Assembly: GCA_032622095.1 (NCBI GenBank)
Contig: CP136064.1
Location: forward strand, 143,793,954 to 143,857,953
Length of the DNA stretch: 64,000 nt
Direction: 5' to 3'
DNA from: Siphonodentalium dalli
Lineage: Eukaryota; Mollusca; Scaphopoda; Gadilida; Siphonodentaliidae
Both the position numbers and the translations under genes were made by a program. Below the pieces are notes generated by a model. That model was not told the DNA's origin. It saw nothing but the letters and a program-made list of their open reading frames with translations, and did not search any database. Shown here one piece after another: positions 46,266 through 55,045 of the stretch; positions within the stretch are counted from its first letter, which is position 1; every line of letters begins with the position of its first letter.

Positions 46266-48268
46266 GGCTGACCGACAGTCATTCGCATACCAGGGTTGTG
46301 TCCCTTTAATGCGGCCCGCTTTATGTCTACCGGCGGTGGTCGGAATGCTCCTTCCGTTATGTTCGTGAGTGGTGGTATTCGCCGCTCGCAAAAGAAGATC
46401 ACCGATTGAGTCCGACATAGACCCCGAAGCCACGACAAATAGTTTTCATGGCTGGCTCAACCGATTTTCGTGGCTGGTTAGCTAGCTAAGCCTGGTCAGT
46501 CACGACGTTCATGGCTGACGAAATATGGCGGCTCAGCCGGCTGAGATGTTATCATTCAGCGTATTTTCGTTTCCGAAATGTTCCTAATCCCCTGTTACCG
46601 GTTATAGACGCCGGTTTTTTTTAGCGTTTGTGGTGAACCCGTAGATTTCCAGACCACACATAATCTTTTGATGTTGGGCTTTTCCATTATGGCGAAAATT
46701 CACGAAGGACTGGCATGGATATACTATGTAGTTTCCTATTAAATCAGTATAAGTTGTTACATTGGGACTTCTGTCGACTTCAGACTGCTATCATCATTGC
46801 CATCTTGCGATATATGCATGCATCATTGAATGATGAACCCGATAGTAATGATATATAATATTTCAAAGTATTTTCTATTCTTATTTTCTATTCTTATTGA
46901 CAAATGCCAGTTATGTCTGAGACTGGGTGTTGTCGATATAAACAATTTATATTTTAACCCTTTCAATACCGAATGGATGCGCCCATTCAGTTATATTAAA
47001 GCATGTATTGGGATAGTCTTCCACATTAAGGGGACAGGTGTTCTGATAATATAACAACCATGCCGTGTCCATGCGAGTATGCCAATATTAGGCAATGCGG
47101 TTTAGTTCTTTGCGATTCACAGTACAGTTGTGCTTGACATATAAGCCCATGCACACGGCTCAGCCATTTTACAATTCCGGCGGCGGAGATTTATAAATGT
47201 GGCTGGCGTTAGAAATAATATGGCTGGCGGCGGCTTGTGGCCAATATGGCTGGCGGCGGCGGCGTACGATGGCGGCTTCGGGCTCTAGTCCGACACATAG
47301 TTCATATCACCTTGCTGCACGTGAGCGAAAAACATTTGATCTAATTCAGAACTCAGTGTATTAATGCGGTGACTGTCCCAGTTCCCAGCGGCTCGTTTCT
47401 TAGTAGACAGCTTTCTGCGTTGTTTGGGTGGGTGGTTACTCGACCGGTCAGACAGACGTCTGTGGCGGTCGATTTGTAGGTCAAGTGTAACAATCAATCC
47501 AGTGTGCGCGTCAGAAAACAAACAATTATGTTCGTCAATACAGAGGCTTATGACGTTGCGTGTGAACATAGGTGAGACAATTAAATAATCAATTACACTG
47601 ACCCCTTTACATGTATGCAACGACGAACGCTCACCCATGCGTCCATTCAAGATAATTAGTTCCATTTCGTTTTCCAAATATATCAATTTTCCACCATGAT
47701 TATTTGTTGAAGTATCGGGATTAACCCTTTTTTCTGAAATGTTTGTGATGCTGTATTTTTTAATTAATTCCGTGATTTTCATATCATCGGAAACCGAGCC
47801 AGTTCTAGCATTGAAATCACCTATAACCATGACATGGTCATAGTTGATTTGTTTGTCTAAAATAGAGACATGTAGGTTATCGAATTCGTGACCCTTAAAA
47901 TAGTTGGAATTTTCAGGTGGGATGTATATGTTCCCAAAAGCTACAGAAGCACCGCTCTCGTCGGTATACCGGCACCATATCACGACTTTACAATCATCGT
48001 TTATTAGCGAGAAATTATGTTTAATTGTGCTTCGAATGGCAATACATAATCCGCCTGATTTCCGTCGGGAAACAGTTTTCCTATTCTTTACACCAAGGAT
48101 ATGGAAATTTTCTATATTGAGTTGGTCTATGTCATCTGTTTTACATTCTTGGAAAAAAAGTACATCAAAATTATTGATGTAGTCAGTAAATTCAGGGTCA
48201 TGTAATTTTGAGGTGAGGCCACACACATTTAAGGATAGGCATTTGATTTCAGTCGCTCTCGGGCTGTC
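46212..48268 (-). pseudogene. APE endonuclease of the minus-strand LINE, unit 2, split by insertion
   Basis: Coding is from 48268 down to 47288, then interrupted by the hAT-like element at 46418-47287, and resumes to 46212. The catalytic part (QECKTDD, GDFN, DYLIVSP, SDAH) lies in the 5' piece. The insertion is near residue 310 from the ATG at 48226, just past the SDAH motif, in the linker towards the RT. The product would end a few codons into the insert. One substitution differs from unit 1 (QRRKLS for QRRKPS). Confidence 0.9.
46418..47287. mobile_element. 870-bp non-autonomous hAT-like transposon, unit 2 only
   Basis: Termini are tagaccccgaagcc at the left and ggcttcgggctcta at the right, a 14-bp inverted repeat with one mismatch. 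Flanks carry a perfect 8-bp duplication, gtccgaca (46410-46417 and 47288-47295); unit 1 has the empty site (33237-33250 region, single gtccgaca). An 8-bp duplication and TAGA-type ends fit hAT. Near both ends ggctgg/ggcggc motifs are repeated (subterminal repeats, usual transposase-binding sites in hATs). No transposase is encoded; the longest open frame is 74 codons and featureless. Confidence 0.92.
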
Positions 48269-49780
48269 CTAAGTATCGGGATTTTCTGAAAATTGAAAAG
48301 ACTGGTTAGTTTGGTTGTGAGTATTAGAAGTGTCAGTTTGTGGGTTCACTGTTCCAGCCTGCACACTGGGGCGAGCTTTTTTGTTTGCACCACTAGCCTG
48401 TTGAGCAGTCTTTTGTTTGTTGACAACACTGCGTTGTGGATTCGGTTTTGGTTTGGGCGTACTTTTCGATGTAAAGTTCATTTTTGCAGCTTTACCGTTT
48501 CCTTGTTGACCCTTTCTTGGTGGTTGTTTACTTTGTTGGCGTGTTTTAACGGGCGGTTTTCTTTGTTGCTGTGCTCCTGCAGTCGCAGGCTGCTGTTTAG
48601 ATCTTGCTCCACCCGAAGCTTCAACATGTTGCGGCGCGAACACATCCTCGATGTTAATAGGCAGCTTATCCATCCTATATGCTGGCTTGGTGTTGGGTTC
48701 TACAAGATTATTGTCTACATAAATACGATCAGAGACTACCCGTGCCACGTGACCGTCTTTGCGTGCTTCTTTTGCCATTGGTTGTAGGATTTTTTTCCTG
48801 TAAGTGTTCACAACTTTGGGATAGTTCTCATTCACATAAAATGTGGAATCCTTTAATGTACCACTCGACTTCCGGACGGACTCTCTGTCCTTTATTCGCA
48901 GAAATGTTGCCAGAATTGGTCTTCTCTTGCCACTCTCGTATTTGCCAAGGCGCTTCACTAGTTCAAACTCGATACTATCCTTTATGTGCATTTTTTGCTT
49001 GATGAAATCAGTTAATACCATTTCTGTTGTTATTTTTCCGCCATCATCTGACATAGTCTCGTATTCAAACTCATCTATGCCCACGAATATTAGTTCATTC
49101 TGCATCTGTTCAATCTGCATATTGGTCATTTGTTCCATGACATACATGGTCCGTCTCTCCAGGAGGTCCACTTTTGCGTTCCGTTTAGCGGATTCTATCA
49201 GCTGTCCCTTTAAGATCATTTGGGCTGCATTTGAGTTTTGAATCGCACCCTCCATGTCCGATTGTTTACTTTCAATGTCTGTCACACGGCCAGTTAAAGA
49301 GTGTACCGAATTCTCAATACCACACAGTTTTGAATTTATAGCGGTCACTTTAATGTCAACATCTCTGATAGCCTTTATTTCGGTGGTCATTGCAGTCAAT
49401 AATTGGATAATCATGTCCAATTTTGTTTCTGTGTCGCCAACATTGTTCAGAGCCGCTAAGTCAGCTGAGTTTACTGGGTTAAACGGTGGGTTGTCGCTCG
49501 TAGTCGTATGTGGTGCGTTGTGAGCACTCGTCTTGTCCATGTTGTCAAAGACAATCAGTTCGTGGCGTTCCGAATTTGTTGACGGGCCAGACTGCGTGAA
49601 GTTGAAAGCTGAGGAGTCGAATGAGTTTTTAAAACTTTCAAACTCAGGCCCGAGTGTTTGTGGAACTGTGTCTTGACTGGGTATATAGTCATTATTAACA
49701 GTAGCGAGACCGCTTGCGATCGCAGATGATAAATCAGTTGTGATGTCTGTGTTGTTTTGGGCTTCCATGGAGGCGGCCAT
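48269..49780 (-). CDS. L1-type ORF1 protein of the minus-strand LINE, unit 2
   Basis: 503 codons, intact, same architecture as in unit 1 (disordered N-terminus, coiled coil, RRM/CTD-like region, basic Gln-rich tail). The penultimate residue differs (NPDT versus NPGT). Ends with TAG directly followed, in the same frame, by the endonuclease. Confidence 0.85.
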   Translation of the reverse strand: MAASMEAQNNTDITTDLSSAIASGLATVNNDYIPSQDTVPQTLGPEFESFKNSFDSSAFNFTQSGPSTNSERHELIVFDNMDKTSAHNAPHTTTSDNPPFNPVNSADLAALNNVGDTETKLDMIIQLLTAMTTEIKAIRDVDIKVTAINSKLCGIENSVHSLTGRVTDIESKQSDMEGAIQNSNAAQMILKGQLIESAKRNAKVDLLERRTMYVMEQMTNMQIEQMQNELIFVGIDEFEYETMSDDGGKITTEMVLTDFIKQKMHIKDSIEFELVKRLGKYESGKRRPILATFLRIKDRESVRKSSGTLKDSTFYVNENYPKVVNTYRKKILQPMAKEARKDGHVARVVSDRIYVDNNLVEPNTKPAYRMDKLPINIEDVFAPQHVEASGGARSKQQPATAGAQQQRKPPVKTRQQSKQPPRKGQQGNGKAAKMNFTSKSTPKPKPNPQRSVVNKQKTAQQASGANKKARPSVQAGTVNPQTDTSNTHNQTNQSFQFSENPDT

Positions 49781-49971
49781 GTTTGTTTACATTGACTCTG
49801 ACTGGTAGGCGGGGCTTCAATTCAAAATTCAGTTAATCAACGCTGTCACTCTTTTCTGATCACTGATTCTCGAACATCATACCTTATATTTCATAGAATG
49901 TCCATCACGATATATTCCTTGATAGTTATATAATAATATTATCCATTTGTAATTGCGAATAGCCACTTCGA

Positions 49972-50316
49972 ATTTGATATTTTTATGAAAGTTTCTTCCT
50001 CGTAATCACCCGTGACTTTCGTAGACGACGCATGCGCATTGGATACATGCGAATGCATTGCGACATAACTGACAATTTCACGTTCGTTGACAGTGATCTC
50101 TTATTTATAAAGGATGGAAATATAGTAAAAACGCTATTCAAGGACGACCAAGATGGAGTGCACCTCAGCCCGAAGGGTAAGGATAAGCTCGCGGCCGCAC
50201 TAAATGGAACCGTCGATGACTGTGATGAGGAGGCAACTCAACAAAAAAAGCCAACAAGGGTTGAGCTCACACCATCGCCAGAACAGCGCAAAAACGGGCG
50301 CACTGGACTAGAATGA
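49972..50316 (+). pseudogene. SGNH hydrolase C-terminal part
   Basis: Opens downstream of the LINE insertion, with the clear frame from ATG 50032 (MRIGYMRMHCDITDN). Block V is DGVHLSPKGKDKLAAAL (catalytic Asp and His), preceded by DSDLLFIKDGNIVKTLF, the usual spacing in lophotrochozoan LINE hydrolases. Together with GASN and GTND upstream, the Ser, Asp and His of the triad are all preserved in the host LINE, only separated by the insertion. A TGA at 50314-50316 separates it from the next frame, which is in the same register. Confidence 0.85.
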
Positions 50317-52035
50317 ACTGATAAGTGGGACAGCTACTGTCCCACAAACCACACAATCAACACCAGTGGTCAATCGTTTCACTCCCAAATCGCAACGAAG
50401 CAAACTGTAGATGCAGAAGTGTACATTGGAAATAGCTCAGACGTGGAAAACCCCACCAGCGGGGATTCCCCGATAATTGCCCAATGCTTTAAAAACAACC
50501 GTTTGGTTGACCTATTTAACTCGGGCGTCCGACGAGACCAAATCAATTTTTCTGTTACTTCTCAAATGCAATGTACAGCGCAGATTGAAATCAATCAGCC
50601 ACGCAATGGTCACGTATTGTCACCAATCGATCCGACACGTCAAACCATTTCCACATGTAAACGTGTCACGATAGGGGATTCCCATTATTATGGTAACCCT
50701 ATTCGAGAGGAAGCTTGTCTGGGTATTGTTGATCAAATTACGCCAAGCGGAAACAATTCTACACTGTCTGACAACTGCCTGGAAAGCTTGCGCGCAAACA
50801 CTGAGCACACTGATGTGGCGACTTTTGACTGCACCGTAAATGACCACAGCACAGATACCAGTAATAACCGATGCGATAATATGGGAGTAAAACGTTGTCC
50901 ACTTAATACTATAAGCTTGAATGAGGTGAACATGAAACGCACATACACTATGAATTATGATAATAACACTGTTCATAAAATTGTCACGAACGAATTAACA
51001 GATTATGTGCATACTAACAATCATGACGAATCTGTTAAGGGAGGTAATTCTAAAAATAATAACAGCGACAATTACGACCATTCATATATGGTTGAGTATA
51101 ATATGGGAGATAACTCACATATAGGATGTGGAAGTATATACACAAACACATATGTTAATCATAATAATGGTTTTGCAGCAAGCATTGATAAAGTTCTCAT
51201 TGATTTTGGTGTTAATATGAAGCCCCATTATGAAATATGTGATCATGATTTTAAATGTGCTAATGTTAATGAAAATTGCTGTCTTGACAGCGATTTTGTT
51301 TGTCTTATGGATGCTGAGAAAATGACATACCGGTACTCGCCTAGTATTGTTGATCACATAGCTATGAGTGCTAGTAACTGTTGTGTAAATGGTGAAGAGG
51401 TGGAGAATAGACCTCCAAACTCTGGCAACGCTATTTATGACCATCTTGTCACTAATGGTCATGAGGAATGCGATTTTGAAACTTATTCTGAAAATAGTGT
51501 TAACAGCGATAGACATAAATCTATTGTTATGGTTGCTGATTTTATACCACATGCTACTGGTATAAATGACCATATTGTCATTGATGGTGACTGTGATGTA
51601 AAATTTTGTGCTAGAAAAAAAGATTACGCTTTTCGTGTACACAATTTGGAGAAACATGCACTACAATCGGACAGAAGATGTACCAATTATTTAGCACAAA
51701 AACAGGGTGGAGATTTTAATAGCGATAGTGAGAAAATGGAATACGAATATAATTGTATTCACGATAGAATTGTGAATTACACGACAAGATCTCACACATC
51801 GGATATAACTTTGAGATCGTTTAATGGTAGCCATCCTGAATTGTCTGATTATATTAGGGATGCAAGGGAAATATTGTACGGTGACTTAGATGATCAATCG
51901 ATTGATGTCAATGGACATGAGTATTCAAGAATATCAATGCCCATCGACATCACCGACAATAATACACCAAATAAAGATAATAGGCAAAACAAATATTGTG
52001 CTGTAAATCAGGTGACGTTTACACATAGCCGGTGA
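50317..52035 (+). CDS. Asn/Asp/His/Cys-rich frame of the plus-strand LINE
   Basis: About 572 codons open in the same frame as the hydrolase, after one TGA. I recognise no domain. It is very rich in Asn, Asp, His, Tyr and Cys, with recurring xDHh(V/A) blocks: YDHSYMVEY, VDHIAMSASNCC, YDHLVTNGHEEC, NDHIVIDGDCD, about 35-60 residues apart. Near the end RDAREILYGDLDDQ resembles VRETLYGYIDDQ found upstream of the endonuclease at about 53890, suggesting the spacer resumes there. It lies between ORF1 and the endonuclease, so it is probably a long linker or an extra domain of the LINE polyprotein. The end (52016-52035) is read-through into the inserted element. Confidence 0.6.
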   Translation, partial: TDKWDSYCPTNHTINTSGQSFHSQIATKQTVDAEVYIGNSSDVENPTSGDSPIIAQCFKNNRLVDLFNSGVRRDQINFSVTSQMQCTAQIEINQPRNGHVLSPIDPTRQTISTCKRVTIGDSHYYGNPIREEACLGIVDQITPSGNNSTLSDNCLESLRANTEHTDVATFDCTVNDHSTDTSNNRCDNMGVKRCPLNTISLNEVNMKRTYTMNYDNNTVHKIVTNELTDYVHTNNHDESVKGGNSKNNNSDNYDHSYMVEYNMGDNSHIGCGSIYTNTYVNHNNGFAASIDKVLIDFGVNMKPHYEICDHDFKCANVNENCCLDSDFVCLMDAEKMTYRYSPSIVDHIAMSASNCCVNGEEVENRPPNSGNAIYDHLVTNGHEECDFETYSENSVNSDRHKSIVMVADFIPHATGINDHIVIDGDCDVKFCARKKDYAFRVHNLEKHALQSDRRCTNYLAQKQGGDFNSDSEKMEYEYNCIHDRIVNYTTRSHTSDITLRSFNGSHPELSDYIRDAREILYGDLDDQSIDVNGHEYSRISMPIDITDNNTPNKDNRQNKYCAVNQVTFTHSR

Positions 52036-53581
52036 AGCCGTTACCCGGCGAACCCGTTAGCCGGCGAAGGTTGGGCAGAGTGTTTACACATCGCCGGCGA
52101 AGATACGCATATATATTCATGTGTCTCCTTTACTTGATAATAGTTTTCGTTTTAGTTCTCACTGAACTGCAATATGATATTGCTGTACGCATGTAAACAT
52201 CTAGCCGCTTCCTGTTAGAAATATGGTTGGGTAGTATAGTGAAATGAAACTTTTTAGAAAAGGAAATGCCGAAATTATTAATATCAAACTCAAACTTTCA
52301 GGTATTGCTATTGGTAATTTTATAGATATTTAAACAAAATTGTTAATGGTTTGTTTGGGTTCATATGCAGCCTGTGAAGTGAGTGTCGCACCAAAGCATG
52401 GTCATTGTCAGTTTTGAGATATTTTCGTCGCATGCATCTACAAATTGGTGTCTATAATCATTCGGATTGGATATTATATTATATATTTAAGTTTCAACAT
52501 CGCGAATCAAATGTGACACATTTTCCGTTTGCACATTATACAATAAAATATGTTTTTCATTTTACTCGGGGGTTCACCATGTCCATGTATGTAGGGCCGT
52601 GGCGATGGGGGTGTCTCATCCCAACTTTAATCAATATATTCAAAAGCTGGAAATTTCATACCTGACACGGCAATGGTTGGAAATTTGACATCAGCAATAT
52701 GTTGAAATTGTTCTCGTAGTTTTATTTTCAACAATTTGTTATTGGTGATTTCTTTAAGCAACATTTGCTGAAATGGCCATCAGTTGGAAATGATCCAACC
52801 TTAGATGTGTGTCAAGTTTGGAAAATGTCCAACAATTGGAAATCTTAAGGCTGGATGCTAGGATTTTGCAATTTTCAGGGTTCAGATTAAAAAAAATTCT
52901 CACACCTGGCCATAACCACGGTCGGTCGATAAATTCCAAAGATGAACAGTCCCACACCTCCAAATCAGGCCCTCTAGACCCGTCCCTGTGTACATATGTC
53001 CACGGCGCACTCAGATTTTAATTATTGAACTAATTGTCCATTGAGTTTGAATCCATAGAACGTGCCATCCCATTTCTTCCATATATATATGGACATACAT
53101 GTACATGAATTAATTCCCTCGAATGCGCAACAAATGTACCATGCACATGCAGAGTACGTGTACCATCATCAGTTGGTATTTATAATAATAGCTTATAACC
53201 AAGGTGCGTGACCACCGACGGACAGCTGATTAGAGACAATCAAACTGGCACACTGACCAATATATACACATGTGAAAAGCGGGCTGGTCTATCAGCGATT
53301 GCACAATAATATTGTTCGAGTTAATTGTTGAAAGGAAATCACCCATGACGACATGACCCCAGATAAACATCTAACTTAACCGCAGAGCGAATTAGAATCC
53401 ATACGACAATCAGGTGCTTGTACGAAATCATTTTATCCAAAAGTTGAAAACCGTATAGCTGAGTATCCGGATAGCCGTAATTCTTATCCGGCGAAGTATA
53501 AACACTCTATTGTTATCGCTGCCGGCTAAAGCGAATGCGATCTTCGCCGGGTAATGTATAAACACCCCCCCCCCCAGTATA
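52016..53581. mobile_element. 1.57-kb DNA element with GCCGGCGAAG-rich TIRs
   Basis: Flanked by a perfect 7-bp repeat, caggtga (52009-52015 and 53582-53588), within the coding part of the plus-strand LINE. The left end (gtttacacatagccggtgaag) and right end (read as complement gtttatacattacccggcgaag) form a diverged inverted repeat of about 85 bp containing several gccggcgaag copies and a second agtgtttayac. A run of about 13 C and a few bases separate the right TIR from the duplication. No transposase is present. The superfamily is unassigned. Confidence 0.7.
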
Positions 53582-53588
53582 CAGGTGA

Positions 53589-55045
53589 ATACAATTATGG
53601 TATCATGAGCACAAATGTTACTCATGAAAATTATTGTGTTGCAAATGATGTTAACATATGTAGCACCGATCATTATGTATCTGTTGTTAATGATAATTTG
53701 TATGCCATATCATGCTTGCACTGATACTTACAATCATTGGATTCCAAAACATTGTAAATATCGGAACATGAACATAGATTATGAAGATAACATAGACCAA
53801 GATCAAATAAACGCACACATCAACTCGTGTACTTCGATCACAGAAAACGACATACAACCGAAACTCTCCGAAATTCTTGGTAACGTTAGGGAAACCCTGT
53901 ATGGCTACATAGATGACCAACTTTTATTAGAACTGAACGAGATAACATCTGTGTCTCAAAAAACGCCAACTGGCAATAACCAGTCGACACTTGTGAATGC
54001 CCCACAAAGTAACAAAACGGTATCTATTCTGTCTATTAACGTATGCGGTCTACGACAAAAATTACATTACCCTGAGTTTCAAAAGATGTGCCAAAACCAT
54101 GACATCATATGTTTCATGGAAACCAAGACTGATGACTGCGATGTACTTGAATTGCCTGGTTATACATTCTACATGAAAAATAGACAGAAATTATCTAATA
54201 TCAGATCTGGAGGAATAGTGGTAGGAGTCCGGGATAATACCCAGATTAACGTCTGGGTTATCCCTACAAATTGTAAATTCGTTTCGTGGTTTGAGATAAA
54301 TAGTCAGTCATCGGGAAACCTGTTTAGATTGATATTGGGTGCAATATATATCCCACCAGAGAGCAGTAGATACACCTCAACCGATGCAATGGTACAAATA
54401 GAATCAGAATACCTTGATTTCATCGAACGATGGGATGATGTAAAAATCATATTAACTGGTGACTTTAATTCACGGGTCAGCACAGACATAGATTTTGCGA
54501 TGATCGATGATGACGACCTTCTTCTCCTACCATCGTGTATACTTAATCAAATATGCGAACATTTGGCACGGATAGATGATGCAGGATGGTCACGTGAGCG
54601 CACAAGTAAGTACGAATCAAAGAATAGTTACGGTAACAAACTACTTGACTTTTGTAAACGTAATATATTCTCTATCCTTAACGGAAGAGTGGGACAAGAT
54701 ATAAATGTTGGAGCCCTGACGTGCAAAGATGCATCAGTGGTTGATTATTCTATATGCTCGTCATCGACTATCCCTATCATCAGGGACTTTCACATACTGG
54801 ATTACAATGCATTATTTTCCGACATACACGCTGGCATTGTCACTATCATATCATGGGACAAACCTGGTGAAACTTCTTACCCTAGTGTTCTTTCAAACGA
54901 GGTCAAAACGAAACGGGTTTGTAAACCTAAATGGAATAATATTAAAAGTGGCGACTTTGTTTGTAATCTAGACACGAGCTATATTTCCTTAGTAAAGTTG
55001 AAACTTGACAATCTAATGTCGTCTGAAACCGAATTGCCGGGATGA
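53589..55045 (+). pseudogene. APE-type endonuclease of the plus-strand LINE
   Basis: The first 130 bp continue the Asn-rich style in one frame (EYNYGIMSTNVTHENYC); after a frameshift near 53720 the main frame runs to a stop at 55043-55045. Endonuclease motifs: ILSINVCGLRQKL, CFMETKTDD, SGGIVVGVRD, GAIYIPPESSRY, ILTGDFNSRV, VVDYSICSSS and LFSDIHAGI. It is clearly related to the minus-strand endonuclease (same IYIPPE, DY and SD-H layout), so both LINEs belong to one clade. A frameshift at about 55030 separates it from the RT. Confidence 0.9.

Larger units (their letters stand above)
43697..49971 (-). mobile_element. Minus-strand LINE, unit 2, interrupted by an hAT-like element
   Basis: Copy of the LINE at 30529-35925 plus 878 bp (hAT-like element and its target duplication). 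The same candidate target duplication flanks it (43687-43696 and 49972-49981). Its 3' tail, attgaattgaatt after aataaa, matches the 3' end of the host plus-strand LINE (57685-57703), so the two LINEs probably use related 3' recognition. Confidence 0.85.
36031..50076. repeat. Tandem duplication, unit 2 (14,046 bp)
   Basis: Second copy of 22859-36030. It starts inside the left arm of the giant inverted repeat and ends inside the SGNH hydrolase of the plus-strand LINE. It is 874 bp longer than unit 1: an hAT-like insertion and its duplication add 878 bp, and small deletions remove a few bases. From 50077 the sequence continues the original gene (ttcacgttcgttgac), so this unit retains the ancestral right-hand junction, while unit 1 retains the ancestral left-hand junction. 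Confidence 0.95.

Noticed and set aside
51115-51657. 180-codon minus-strand frame
   Set aside because: Antisense to the Asn/His-rich frame. Ile/Thr/Ser-rich composition is the complement of AAT/GAT codons; no domain.
53615-53720. Hydrophobic N-terminus (MLLMKIIVLQMMLTYV) as a signal or membrane segment of the endonuclease frame
   Set aside because: It is the wrong register: the neighbouring frame reads the Asn/His-rich spacer, so the hydrophobic stretch results from a frameshift near 53720.
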